Part shown: positions 1-9,136 of the stretch, piece after piece | Layout of the letters: every line of letters begins with the position of its first letter | How positions within the stretch are numbered: position 1 is the stretch's first letter | Source of the DNA: an uncultured Flavobacteriaceae bacterium | GTDB lineage: Bacteria > Bacteroidota > Bacteroidia > Flavobacteriales > Flavobacteriaceae | Assembly: GCA_937959395.1 (NCBI GenBank) | Contig: CALGLR010000072.1 | Location: 1 to 64,000, forward strand | Direction of reading: 5' to 3' | DNA: 64,000 nucleotides | Made by a program: the position numbers and the translations under genes | The notes under the pieces: model-generated | Databases searched by the model: none | What the model was told of the DNA's origin: nothing | What the model saw: the letters and a program-made list of their open reading frames with translations, nothing else

Positions 1-159
1 TATGGGCTTTAAAGCACCAATGTTTTTTAAAGTTTGATTTAACTGTTCCTGTTTTTAATACAATAAAAATAAGTAATTAAGTCTGTTATCAATATAGATA
101 ATATGGGCTTGACCATTGATGGACTGAGTTCGATATAAATGTGTTAGTGATCAAAAACT

Positions 160-276
160 GTCAATTCGAGTGATTTTTTTGCAACAGAGTGAAAAAATAG
201 TATCGAGAATAGGTTTTTGATGCGAAAATCACTGTTCTCGATACACTTCTCCTAATGTCGAAGCACTCGAACTGAC
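160..276. repeat. Nested palindromic repeat (family B), copy 1
   Basis: The outer arms are GTCAATTCGAGTG (160-172) and CACTCGAACTGAC (264-276), complementary except for one base. The inner arms are GTATCGAGAA (200-209) and TTCTCGATAC (235-244), perfectly complementary. The same nested design recurs at 55870-55998. The element is noncoding and lies in the gene-free first 485 bases, where I see nothing else that can be supported. Confidence 0.75.
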
Positions 277-485
277 GTGATTTCTTTATATCATAGAAAT
301 CAGGTTATTAAGAATTTCTTTTTAAAAAAAAGGTAATACTATTGTTTCTTTAATGCTTTATCTGAAAATTTTACTCTTTGAGCTAAAATATCATGTTCTA
401 TATCGATTTAATAGGTGCTTATCATTTTGAAATACATAGTTTTACATAAAGGTGATTTTGCCATTTTTCAAAACATAATAATTAA

Positions 486-1859
486 ATGAAAAAGAATATA
501 ACAATTGCAATTATTTTATTAATTTTTTCTTTCAGCTCTTATAGTCAGTCTATTACAGATATAATAAACGAAGTAAGTATAGATTCATTAGAATTTAAAA
601 TTAAAGAGTTTACAGGAGAGCAGTCTACCATAGTAAATGGAAATACTGTAACTATTAGAAATAGACAACAAGCGAATAACGATGTTGCAGCTGCTTATTT
701 AAAGCAGAGGTTTGAAGGTATGGATAATATATCGGTAGCTGAGCAAAACTTTAATTCTAGAGGTAAAAATATTATAGCAACACAATTAGGTAAAACAAAT
801 CCAGATGATATTTACATAGTATGTGCACATTACGATACCGTAGCGGATTATTGTGCAGACGATAATGCTAGTGGTACGATTGCTGTTTTAGAGATTGCTA
901 GAATTTTATCTACGCAGTGTTTAGATAATACTATTATATATGCATTATGGGATGAAGAAGAAGGGGGGCCAACAAATGGTTTAGCAGGATCAAGATATTA
1001 TGCTAATCAAGCATCGAATAATGGAGATAATATTCTTGGAGTCTTAAATATAGATATGATGGGATATGATGGAAACGATGACAATAAATTTGATATTGAC
1101 GTTCAGAATATTGCAGGTTCTGTAGCTATGAAAAATGATATCCTTTCGGTTTTTAATTCTTATTCTTTTGGGAATTTGGATCCAATAACGGTTAACCCTG
1201 GTACTCCAGCTAGTGATCATAGTAGTTTTTGGAACGAAGGCTATTCAGCTGTTTTAGTAGGAGAATCATGGGAAACAAACGATCAAACTCCTTTTTATCA
1301 TTCATCAAGAGATAGGGAAGCGACTATAGATATGCCCTATTATACAGAGTTAGCAAAACTAGTCACGGCTTATATGGTTACTAAAGGAAGTTTAGTAAGT
1401 GTAGACAACACAGTAAGTCTTTCAGGAAATGTATTAACAGCTAATGAAACAGCTGCTAATTACCAGTGGATAAATTGTGATACTAACTCACCAATTTCAG
1501 GAGCGACTAATCAAAGTTACACACCAACGTCTACAGGTAGTTATGCTGTAGAGTTAACTTCTGGAACATGTACAGAGGTTAGTAAGTGTTTCGAAATTGA
1601 TTTATTAGGTGTAAATACGTTTTCTGCTGGAGAGATTAATCTATATCCAAACCCGGTAAAAACGGTTTTAAATATTGAAATGACGGCATCTAAAGATTAT
1701 ACATTCAATATTTATGATACTGGAGGAAAATTAATTTTAAAAAGAGAGTCTTCAGTATTGAATTCCACTTTAAATTTAAAAGATTTAAGTAAAGGTGTTT
1801 ATTTTTTGAATGTTGAAACTTCAGAAAAATCTGGAACATTCAAAATTATTAAAGAATAA
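486..1859 (+). CDS. Exported M28-family zinc peptidase with type IX sorting domain
   Basis: Predicted secreted metallopeptidase of family M28 (aminopeptidase type), likely cleaving peptides outside the cell. An N-terminal signal peptide ends near residue 20. The M28 core shows the zinc-binding H115-Y-D117 motif followed by the DDNASG stretch and an acidic D156-EEE cluster that carries the catalytic glutamate. An immunoglobulin/PKD-like segment follows (about 305-370). The final 80 residues form a Por/type IX C-terminal sorting domain (LYPNPV, then GVYFLNV), so export through T9SS to the surface or medium is expected. It is a single gene ending at a shared terminator (1918-1946) that separates it from the convergent M20 gene. 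Peptidase class is clear; the substrate is unknown. Confidence 0.88.
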   Translation: MKKNITIAIILLIFSFSSYSQSITDIINEVSIDSLEFKIKEFTGEQSTIVNGNTVTIRNRQQANNDVAAAYLKQRFEGMDNISVAEQNFNSRGKNIIATQLGKTNPDDIYIVCAHYDTVADYCADDNASGTIAVLEIARILSTQCLDNTIIYALWDEEEGGPTNGLAGSRYYANQASNNGDNILGVLNIDMMGYDGNDDNKFDIDVQNIAGSVAMKNDILSVFNSYSFGNLDPITVNPGTPASDHSSFWNEGYSAVLVGESWETNDQTPFYHSSRDREATIDMPYYTELAKLVTAYMVTKGSLVSVDNTVSLSGNVLTANETAANYQWINCDTNSPISGATNQSYTPTSTGSYAVELTSGTCTEVSKCFEIDLLGVNTFSAGEINLYPNPVKTVLNIEMTASKDYTFNIYDTGGKLILKRESSVLNSTLNLKDLSKGVYFLNVETSEKSGTFKIIKE

Positions 1860-1917
1860 AACATAGTATTTTTCCAAGTGTAACCTAATTGATTGTTAGG
1901 TTTAAAAGTATTATTTA

Positions 1918-1946
1918 AAAATCCGCTCTTAAGAACGGATTTTTTT
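1918..1946. terminator. Bidirectional Rho-independent terminator
   Basis: AAAATCCG (1918-1925) pairs with CGGATTTT (1936-1943) and is followed by a T run on the plus strand and, reversed, by an A/T-rich tail. It sits between the convergent M28 and M20 genes. Confidence 0.7.
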
Positions 1947-1966
1947 ATTTAGAATTATGCTATAAG

Positions 1967-3355
1967 TTATTTAGATAGTTCTGTAAAATGTTTGTAGAAA
2001 TGTGGTATGGTTTCTATTCCTTTTAAGTAGTTCCATACTCCAAAATGTTCATCTGGTGAGTGTATGGCATCACTATCTAAACCAAAACCCATTAAAATAG
2101 TTTTACTTTTCAGCTCCTCTTCAAATAAGGCTACAATAGGAATGCTTCCACCACTTCTTTGCGGGATGGGTGTTTTTCCAAAAGTAGCTTCGTAAGCTTT
2201 TGAAGCAGCTTTGTATCCAATACTATCTATTGGTGTGACGTAACCTTGCCCGCCATGATGCGGTGTTACTTTAATAGTAACCGCTTTTGGAGCAATATTT
2301 TCAAAATGATTTTTAAAAAGAGTTGTGATATTTTCCCAATCTTGGTTTGGTACCAAACGCATCGATATTTTTGCGTAAGCTTTACTTGCAATAACCGTTT
2401 TTGCACCTTCCCCGGTGTAACCTCCCCAAATACCATTAACATCTAATGTTGGCCGTATAGAGTTGCGTTCGTTTGTAGTATAGCCTTTTTCTCCATAAAC
2501 GGCTTCAATATCTAAAGCTTTTTTATAATCGTTTAATGAAAATGGCGCTTTTGCCATTTGAGCACGTTCTTCATTGGATAGGTTTTCAACATGATCATAA
2601 AAACCAGGAATGGTAATGTGATTATTCTCATCATGAAGTGAAGCAATCATTTTTGTTAATACATTAATAGGGTTTGCGACTGCACCACCGTATAAACCAG
2701 AATGTAAATCGCGATTAGGACCCGTTACTTCAACTTCTACATAACTTAACCCACGAAGGCCAGTAGTAATAGAAGGCACATCGTTAGCAATCATGCCGGT
2801 ATCAGAAATTAAAATGACATCATTCTCTAACTTCTTTTGATTTGATTTTACATATTTAGCTAGGTTAACACTACCAACTTCTTCTTCGCCTTCAATCATA
2901 AATTTCACATTACAAGGCAATTCGTTTTGAGAAGTCATGTACTCTAAAGCTTTAACATGCATATACATTTGCCCTTTATCGTCACAGGCACCTCTAGCAA
3001 ATATTGCACCTTCAGGATGTAAATTGGTTTTTTTAATTACGGGTTCAAATGGTGGTGACGTCCATAAATTTATAGGATCTGGCGGTTGCACATCGTAATG
3101 ACCATAAACTAAAATTGTAGGCAACTTTGGGTCTATCATTTTTTCAGCATAAATTATAGGGTAACCAGCAGTTTCACAAATTTCAACTTTATCGCAGCCC
3201 GCTTTATCTAAACTACTGGCTACAGCTTTCGCTGTTTTAATAACATCGCCTTTATAAGCAGAGTCGGCACTAATAGATGGTATTTTGAGTAATTCGATAA
3301 GTTCATTTAAAAAACGATCTTTATGCTCGTTAACGTAATTTTTTATGTTTTGCAT
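1967..3355 (-). CDS. M20-family dipeptidase
   Basis: Cytosolic metallodipeptidase of the M20 (CNDP-like) family, hydrolysing dipeptides with two metal ions. The 462-residue length is normal for this family. Visible signatures are YGHYDVQPPDP (first metal histidine and aspartate), RGACDDKGQ (bridging aspartate), IEGEEEVGS (general base glutamate) and a C-terminal DAIHSPDE motif with the last metal histidine. There is no signal peptide. It is monocistronic and convergent with the M28 gene, so the two may supply amino acids from external and internal peptides. This link is inferred from proximity only. Confidence 0.92.
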   Translation of the reverse strand: MQNIKNYVNEHKDRFLNELIELLKIPSISADSAYKGDVIKTAKAVASSLDKAGCDKVEICETAGYPIIYAEKMIDPKLPTILVYGHYDVQPPDPINLWTSPPFEPVIKKTNLHPEGAIFARGACDDKGQMYMHVKALEYMTSQNELPCNVKFMIEGEEEVGSVNLAKYVKSNQKKLENDVILISDTGMIANDVPSITTGLRGLSYVEVEVTGPNRDLHSGLYGGAVANPINVLTKMIASLHDENNHITIPGFYDHVENLSNEERAQMAKAPFSLNDYKKALDIEAVYGEKGYTTNERNSIRPTLDVNGIWGGYTGEGAKTVIASKAYAKISMRLVPNQDWENITTLFKNHFENIAPKAVTIKVTPHHGGQGYVTPIDSIGYKAASKAYEATFGKTPIPQRSGGSIPIVALFEEELKSKTILMGFGLDSDAIHSPDEHFGVWNYLKGIETIPHFYKHFTELSK

Positions 3356-3420
3356 AGTAATTTTTTATATTTAGGTAAAAGTACGAAAACACAGTTCAAT
3401 ATTTTATAGTAAGGAGTTGT

Positions 3421-3449
3421 TTGAATATTCAAAGTATTGTTTATATTTG
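3421..3449 (+). promoter_or_regulatory. Promoter of tRNA-Leu
   Basis: TTG (3421-3423), an 18-nt spacer, then TATATTTG (3442-3449). This closely matches the Bacteroidota vegetative consensus TTG-N(17-20)-TAnnTTTG and lies 32 nt before the mature tRNA. Confidence 0.7.
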
Positions 3450-3481
3450 CATCCTCTTACTGCATAAGTAGGATTCTTTTA

Positions 3482-3563
3482 GCGGGCGTGGTGGAATTGG
3501 TAGACACGCTAGACTTAGGATCTAGTGCCGCGAGGTGTGGGAGTTCGAGTCTCCCCGCCCGCA
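3482..3563 (+). tRNA. tRNA-Leu (anticodon UAG)
   Basis: The acceptor arms GCGGGCG (3482-3488) and CGCCCGC (3556-3562) pair perfectly, with A3563 as discriminator. The anticodon stem CTAGA/TCTAG encloses the loop CTTAGGA, giving anticodon TAG. A long variable arm (type II tRNA) is present, as expected for leucine, and the T arm contains GTTCGAGTC. CCA is not encoded. Confidence 0.96.
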
Positions 3564-3576
3564 CTGTAAAGGATAA

Positions 3577-3607
3577 AACGTCTCTTGTATAAAGAGGCGT
3601 TTTTTTA
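3577..3607 (+). terminator. Terminator after tRNA-Leu
   Basis: AACGTCTCTT (3577-3586) pairs with AAGAGGCGTT (3592-3601) with one G-T pair, followed by a run of T. Confidence 0.75.
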
Positions 3608-3784
3608 TGCAAAACTTGAAAAAAATATCCTCACGATAGAAAGTAAAATGTAAAAAAGAAGTTTAATAAAAAATAATTTTTTTAGAATTCTTTGATTTAT
3701 TTAAAGTTCATTTTCAATCATTTTTTTGAAGGGTACAATTCTTAAATATTATTTTTTAGATAAATTTTAATAGAAAATTGACTT

Positions 3785-3830
3785 TTTTTAGCATAATTAT
3801 TGGGTTTTTAGAATTGGTTAATGCTAAAAA
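3785..3830. repeat. Ten-base inverted repeat in gene-free stretch
   Basis: TTTTTAGCAT (3785-3794) and ATGCTAAAAA (3821-3830) are perfect complements, 26 nt apart. It lies in the 540-base gene-free stretch between tRNA-Leu and the gene at 4102, and its role is unknown. Confidence 0.45.
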
Positions 3831-3911
3831 ATAAATGATGTCATACAAAAATACAAATACAACATCATTCCAGTATTTGCAACGTCTTACTTAGAAAAAA
3901 CATAACACTGA

Positions 3912-3989
3912 ATTCATGAATTTGGACTCCAAATTCATGAATCTAGACATACTTCTCTTGTTTTACACTTAAATCTCAACCTACCTTTG
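3912..3989 (+). promoter_or_regulatory. Double palindrome operator and promoter
   Basis: ATTCATGAATTTGGA (3912-3926) and TCCAAATTCATGAAT (3928-3942) form a perfect 15-bp inverted repeat around one base. Each arm itself contains the 10-bp palindrome ATTCATGAAT, and the two copies are 21 bp (two helical turns) apart. Immediately downstream are TTG (3958-3960) and TACCTTTG (3982-3989), a TAnnTTTG-type -7 box with a 21-nt spacer. The palindrome therefore sits just upstream of a promoter reading towards 4102 and is probably the site of an activator or repressor. Confidence 0.65.
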
Positions 3990-4035
3990 CGGCAACAAAT
4001 AATTAAAGTGATCTATTAATTAGTTGTCTTAGGGA

Positions 4036-4068
4036 AAAGCAAATGCGATGCTAGCTCGCGTTTGTTTT
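4036..4068 (+). ncRNA. Leader hairpin, possible attenuator or small RNA end
   Basis: A 13-bp stem: AAAGCAAATGCGA type arm (4036-4048), loop TGCTAGC, arm TCGCGTTTGTTTT (4056-4068), with two G-U pairs and a T-rich tail. It lies between the predicted start of transcription near 3995 and the coding start at 4102. It could be a transcription attenuator or the end of a short RNA of about 75 nt. No known RNA family was recognised. Confidence 0.4.
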
Positions 4069-4101
4069 ATTATAAAAATCAAGATTATAAAAGGGTAAAT
4101 A

Positions 4102-4335
4102 ATGAAAGTAATAAAATTAATTCTTGTTTGTGTAATGGTATGTAATTGTAAGTCATTATCTGAAAATGTTGTTAATTCAGTAAAGTACAATGCCCCATCT
4201 GCTATGTTGAAAAAAGATAAAAAACAATCTATAAAATCTCAGAATACAAAGCTTTTGAAACATGACATATATTTTTATAGAATTCATGATACCATTAAAA
4301 AGAAACAAACTAATGAACTAACTCAAATGTTTTGA
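4102..4335 (+). CDS. Small putative lipoprotein, unknown function
   Basis: A 77-residue protein whose first 17 residues (MKVIKLILVCVMVCNCK) look like a short lipoprotein signal, with cysteines at 9, 14 and 16. No clean lipobox can be chosen. The rest is lysine-rich and hydrophilic, without a recognised domain. The start is supported by AAAGGG about 8 nt upstream. The gene has its own promoter with an elaborate operator and hairpin leader, which argues that it is real and regulated despite its size. Function is unknown. Confidence 0.5.
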   Translation: MKVIKLILVCVMVCNCKSLSENVVNSVKYNAPSAMLKKDKKQSIKSQNTKLLKHDIYFYRIHDTIKKKQTNELTQMF

Positions 4336-4408
4336 AATTGTTTTTTATTTAAATCGGTATTAAAACCTAGAAAATAAAATAAAGAAATTTTATTAATTAT
4401 CACTACAC

Positions 4409-5839
4409 TTATTTTTTTATACTTATTTTTCTAGTCGCTACTTTACCATTTTTAGTAATTTTCATTAAATAGAGTCCAGAAGCCAAATTAGAAAGATTAA
4501 TAGTATTTGTTTTTAAAGTATTTTCATACACTTTCTTTCCTGAAATCGTATAAACGGTAATATCTGATAATATATTATTGTCTTGATTTAATTTAATATT
4601 AAATACCCCACATGAAGGGTTTGGATGAATATTAAAGGTTAAGGTATCAAAACTATCGTTACTTAATGTTCCGTTTATAGTTATGTTATTAATTTGATCT
4701 CTGTTTAATGCATCTTCCCAAGTTGTTCCTAGTGGGCGTATGTGTGTTTTTAAAGCATAGCCTTGTCCTGGTTGAGGAATAGCATCCAAGTTTACCGTTA
4801 TTGTAGCTGTACCAGAACCTTGAGGGACTACGATTTTTCCTTGTTGAAGCCAATTGGTAGATGACCATAATTCGACTACGATTTCTCGATCTGTAGACGC
4901 TTCATAAGTCACATCGAAGGTGTATGATGCTTGTTGCTCTAATTCGGTAATCATATTATTAAATGAAACAGTGTCTACTGTATTCATATCTGAATCTACT
5001 AGATTATAAGAGCGTACCCAATCATAATAGGTGGTTCTAGAATCTGCAGATCCATTCATTCCGCCATCGCTAGGTGTAGGATTCCAATCGTAAGTCTCAG
5101 TTACTAAACGTAGGTACATTGGAAGATTAAAATCGGCTGGAGGTGTTATTTCGTATACAAATTGACCGTCTAAGTAAAATAAAATTTCGTCTTTACTTTT
5201 CCACCATACACCATAAGTATGATAAGCTTCCCAGGATTTACCACCAAGTTGGGCGTTATTTCCTTCTTGACCAATTGGTGTGTCATTACAAGTTGTTGCT
5301 CTACTATGCGTATTCGAGTTTATTTGGCGTATTGTATTATCTACCCAAGTGGCTCCATTAGAATTAACACCAACGGTTTCAGTGATGTCTAACTCGGTTG
5401 TTCTAACATCGCAACCACTAAATTCATTTCGCTTATTAAACAACCAAAAAGTTGAAGACATAAATGTTCTACTAGCTTTCATTCGGGTTTCGTAATACCC
5501 ATAAGTATTTCTTTGAAGACCTCTAACCATACCGCAGGCATGTGTGTAATCTCCTTCTGGAGATGATAATTTGTAGTTTGTAACTTTTAGTTTTCCGTCA
5601 TTAACAGCTATGGTATTTTCTTTGAATAATCCTGGGACTCTACCTCTCCATTGCGGATCGGATTTTGCCCATTTAGACCCATTTAAATCTGTGCCATTAA
5701 ATTCATCAGACATCATATCTATTAATTGCCATTCTTTTCCGTTAGGAGGTGTAGGTTGTGCAATAGTAGATGTTATAGTAAAAAGCAGAAAAAATAAGAG
5801 AAGAGGGGATTTGGAATAATTAAATTTATTCTTAAACAT
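4409..5839 (-). CDS. Secreted GH16 glycoside hydrolase with type IX sorting domain
   Basis: Secreted endo-acting beta-galactanase or beta-glucanase of family GH16. A signal peptide ends near residue 28. The catalytic motif ELDITE (149-154) is the beta-bulge ExDxxE form, with nucleophile E149, assisting D151 and acid/base E154. The segment YGVWWKSKDEILFYLDG and the TETYDW and TTYYDWVRSY stretches resemble GH16 agarases/porphyranases more than laminarinases. This is an impression from memory, not an alignment. A beta-sandwich region follows, and the last 75 residues are a type IX sorting domain. It lies 326 nt beyond the amylase in the same direction, so it may be read with the sus operon or from its own promoter. 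The substrate does not obviously fit the alpha-glucan theme. Confidence 0.85.
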   Translation of the reverse strand: MFKNKFNYSKSPLLLFFLLFTITSTIAQPTPPNGKEWQLIDMMSDEFNGTDLNGSKWAKSDPQWRGRVPGLFKENTIAVNDGKLKVTNYKLSSPEGDYTHACGMVRGLQRNTYGYYETRMKASRTFMSSTFWLFNKRNEFSGCDVRTTELDITETVGVNSNGATWVDNTIRQINSNTHSRATTCNDTPIGQEGNNAQLGGKSWEAYHTYGVWWKSKDEILFYLDGQFVYEITPPADFNLPMYLRLVTETYDWNPTPSDGGMNGSADSRTTYYDWVRSYNLVDSDMNTVDTVSFNNMITELEQQASYTFDVTYEASTDREIVVELWSSTNWLQQGKIVVPQGSGTATITVNLDAIPQPGQGYALKTHIRPLGTTWEDALNRDQINNITINGTLSNDSFDTLTFNIHPNPSCGVFNIKLNQDNNILSDITVYTISGKKVYENTLKTNTINLSNLASGLYLMKITKNGKVATRKISIKK

Positions 5840-5852
5840 TATTTAGGAAATT

Positions 5853-5865
5853 TTGGTTATACCAA
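5853..5865. promoter_or_regulatory. Short inverted repeat before GH16 gene
   Basis: TTGGT-TAT-ACCAA, 14 nt upstream of the GH16 start on the minus strand. It could be an operator or translation-affecting hairpin. The remaining 326-nt gap (5840-6165) is A/T-rich and holds nothing else I can support. Confidence 0.3.
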
Positions 5866-6165
5866 ATGAATATGAAAATGACCAGAATAAATTTGAATTA
5901 TTTTTTTTCAGATGAAATATAAAATCTAAGCATATCTATAGATACGGTTCTATTTTATGTGGAAATCTGGAAGAAAAAGAAACGAATTAAATTGGTTGTT
6001 TTTATGTTTATTTGGTGTTAATCATTTACAATACGTAAAGTTACTCATTATAAAGTAATTGTTTTTAATATAAAATAGTCATATTATGATTATTTTGTAT
6101 TATAATATAGTTATAATGTATTAATTTTCAGAATTTTATGTGTCTTGAGTTAATCGTTGTAATAA

Positions 6166-9021
6166 TTACAATTTTATAAGCTTTTTTACAGCTCTATTTC
6201 CTGAATTATTTTTAATCAGAATAAGATACATTCCAGTTGAAAGCGTTTCAATATTAAAAGCATGATTTTTTTCAAATTCACCTGTTAAATGCTGAATTGT
6301 TTTACCGGAAAGATCCATTATTGTAACAGAAGATACTGGTTTGTTTAATTTAAAACGTGTTTGAGCTGGGTTAGGAGATAGGCTAATTGTATTCTCTATA
6401 TTAAAGTTGTCTACACTTAACGTTTCTGAAGCCTGGTTTCCAAATATCCTGAATTCTCCTGCAGGAATATTAATTGGACTAGCCGTATTAGAAACCGAAA
6501 TTGAGGTGCTTCCTGAATTATCCATTAAATCATACCAAGTGCCTGTGTAAGGAAAATCGGGAACGATATCTAAATCAGCCACAGAAAAATTACATAACAC
6601 CACAACGTTTTTTAAATCTGAAGCTGGTAAAGTATCATCCCAAACATAGATGCGTTGTCTTACATTATTTATGTACGGACTAATAGCATGATCGCCTTCA
6701 AAAACAGCTTCATTAGTCTTTAATTGAATTAATCGTGCCCAATCATCATAAACTTTACTTCGATTAGCTTCAGCAGGCCAATTATTTGCCCATTGCGGTT
6801 GTGGTTTTGTATCTAATTTACAATCGGGATTGTTAATACTTCCATCATTACAAGTATAAATAGAATCCTCCATGCCTAATTCGCCAAAATGCCAAATCAT
6901 TTTTGGTCCTGGTACAGTTAATAATGCCGCTCCAATAGTGGCCATTCTTTTGGTTCTATTTTCTAAAGTCGTCGCATCGTTTACATTGGTGTTTCCTTCA
7001 GTACTTACTTTATAAAGCACACGCTCTACATCATGGCTTTCAGCAAAACCAATTAAACGTTTCCCTGTAAATCCACGACTGGTATGGCTTATTCTGCTAA
7101 TGTCACCATTAGTAGAAAATCCTTTAGCAATTTCTGTATACGCGCTAGTTACTTGCCCCCATAGCATAATGCCCTTGCCTTCATCAATTCTATGATTTGC
7201 CCATTGTTGTTCTTCTCCATCGAGTCCTAAATGTTCAAAAATGATATAGTGGTCGTCGTCGATACTCCAAGAATAATCGGCGTATTGTTTTAATATGTCT
7301 ACACGATCTTGTTGGAAGGCATTGGTGCAAGCATCGTCTGCTTCACTACAATTTTGAGTAAATCCTTTTGTTAAATCCCAACGGAAACCATCAATTTTAA
7401 AATCTTCAATCCAATGTTCTACAACACGTTCAACATAAGCTTGAGTTCTTGTAGATTGATGATTAAAATCTGAACCTACATTAAAACTATGTCTTGGTGT
7501 TTCATTAAAGTATGGATTTTCACTGCTAGGTTCTCCCCAACCATCATTATCTGGATCGTCCATCCACATACGTACCATTGGATTTCTTCCAAAAGCATGG
7601 TTAAGTGCAACATCTAATATAACTGCAATACCGTTTTGATGGCATAAATCGATAAACTCTTTTAGTTTGTTTTTTGTACCATAAAATTTATCTAATGCCA
7701 TGTGGTAGGATACATTATAACCCCAACTTTCATTGCCTTCAAATTCCATTACTGGCATAAGTTCAATAGCATTAATATTTAAACCTTTAAAATAATCGAT
7801 TCTATCGATGAGGTTTTGATAATTTCTATCACTATCAAAATCGCGTACTAAAACTTCGTATACAACTAAGTCTTCTTTTTTTGGTTTCTGAAAATTGGTT
7901 ACCGTCCAATTAAATGGTGTTTGTCCAGTTTCTATTACTGAAACTTCGCGTTCTTGTTCGGCAGGGTAAACGGGAAGATTAGGGTATGATGTTTCAGGAA
8001 TAGAAGGATCATCGAAAGGTGATAATACTAATGTTGAATAAGGATCTGCAGTTTTTACAAGTGTAGGAGAATTAGCGATAGGTGTTTCATCGACTACCCA
8101 ATATTGAAATGTTTCTACTTGTCCAGAAGTTAACCCAGTAAGTTCTAACCAGAATAATCCAGATGTGCCATCCTTTTTCATGGCGTAACTCGTATTTGGA
8201 TTGTAGTTATTAAAACTTCCTGCGACATAGACGAAATCTTTGTTTGGTGCATCTAAAACTAAAGTAGCTCTAGTAACATCGGTATCATAATTAATACCGT
8301 TTTTTAATCCATTGGGTATCGCTGCTGTTACTGTACCAGGATTAACGATCGCATTAAAGGTGTAACTTATAGTAGTGCCTGCTTGCGTAATTTGTAATTC
8401 ATAGTTTTGATTTTCACTTATAGCAGTTTGTGTAAATGAATATGAAGTTGTGTTTGTTTGTGTATCTATACTTGCGCCATTAGCTAATAAATTATAGTTG
8501 GCATTTCCGTTAGTGTTTGTCGCCGTAATGGTTAAATCATCTCCAGAATTTAATATAGACGTACTATTTGCTAAAGGTGCGTTAAGTGTTGCTTGAAATA
8601 AACCGACTTCTAATAAGATATTTTGACTTTTTTTATCTCCAGTACCATCCTTAGCTTTTACTAAAAAACCAATACTACCTATTCCATTTCTTGAGTAAAA
8701 TGTAGAAGGGACAAAACTAATAGAGTACTTATTTGTAGTCGCATTATAGGTTAATCTATTTGTTTCGCTAGAGTTAGTCCAATCTCCATTAGTAGGACAA
8801 TCTATAATATTACTATCATTACTATCAAAAGACCAAGACCAGAGGTATAAGGCATTATTAGTAATGTTCCAAGTGGCTTCATCAATACTATCTCCATCGA
8901 ATGTTAAGGTAATGGTATCCGTTTCTTCAAAAGCACTTGGGTTAACAGTATAGGTTATTGTTTGTTGTTGGGCCAAACTTAATAACGGTAATAATAATAA
9001 AGAGAGGATTATTTTTTTCAT
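6166..9021 (-). CDS. Multidomain GH13 alpha-amylase, secreted by type IX route
   Basis: Large (951 residues) extracellular alpha-amylase or related GH13 enzyme, probably the first attack on starch or glycogen. In order it has a signal peptide (1-17), an N-terminal beta-sandwich like those of flavobacterial amylases, a carbohydrate-binding/Ig-like segment (VYVAGSFNNY, about 265-330), the GH13 barrel and a C-terminal type IX sorting domain (SPNPAQ onwards). All four GH13 regions are present: DVALNH with N474/H475, nucleophile D549 in GFRWDL, acid E596 in IIFEHLG, and H663/D664 in ESHDVE. It is fourth in the sus operon, 115 nt after the SusE-like gene, and the gap contains a repeat hairpin at 9090-9114. 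Confidence 0.93.
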   Translation of the reverse strand: MKKIILSLLLLPLLSLAQQQTITYTVNPSAFEETDTITLTFDGDSIDEATWNITNNALYLWSWSFDSNDSNIIDCPTNGDWTNSSETNRLTYNATTNKYSISFVPSTFYSRNGIGSIGFLVKAKDGTGDKKSQNILLEVGLFQATLNAPLANSTSILNSGDDLTITATNTNGNANYNLLANGASIDTQTNTTSYSFTQTAISENQNYELQITQAGTTISYTFNAIVNPGTVTAAIPNGLKNGINYDTDVTRATLVLDAPNKDFVYVAGSFNNYNPNTSYAMKKDGTSGLFWLELTGLTSGQVETFQYWVVDETPIANSPTLVKTADPYSTLVLSPFDDPSIPETSYPNLPVYPAEQEREVSVIETGQTPFNWTVTNFQKPKKEDLVVYEVLVRDFDSDRNYQNLIDRIDYFKGLNINAIELMPVMEFEGNESWGYNVSYHMALDKFYGTKNKLKEFIDLCHQNGIAVILDVALNHAFGRNPMVRMWMDDPDNDGWGEPSSENPYFNETPRHSFNVGSDFNHQSTRTQAYVERVVEHWIEDFKIDGFRWDLTKGFTQNCSEADDACTNAFQQDRVDILKQYADYSWSIDDDHYIIFEHLGLDGEEQQWANHRIDEGKGIMLWGQVTSAYTEIAKGFSTNGDISRISHTSRGFTGKRLIGFAESHDVERVLYKVSTEGNTNVNDATTLENRTKRMATIGAALLTVPGPKMIWHFGELGMEDSIYTCNDGSINNPDCKLDTKPQPQWANNWPAEANRSKVYDDWARLIQLKTNEAVFEGDHAISPYINNVRQRIYVWDDTLPASDLKNVVVLCNFSVADLDIVPDFPYTGTWYDLMDNSGSTSISVSNTASPINIPAGEFRIFGNQASETLSVDNFNIENTISLSPNPAQTRFKLNKPVSSVTIMDLSGKTIQHLTGEFEKNHAFNIETLSTGMYLILIKNNSGNRAVKKLIKL

Positions 9022-9089
9022 AGCTACTTAAAATTGATAAAGGCTGTAAAGTTACACGATTTACAACCTTTATATTATCTTTTGAATTG

Positions 9090-9114
9090 CACTTCGACTA
9101 CGCTAAGTGTGACA
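9090..9114. repeat. Family A repeat fragment between susE-like and amylase genes
   Basis: CACTTCGACTACGCTAAGTG and flank: a divergent copy of the dispersed GAGCGCAGTCGA repeat, with CACTT/AAGTG arms able to pair around the core. Confidence 0.55.
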
Positions 9115-9136
9115 TCAGTTAATTATTTTAAAGGTA

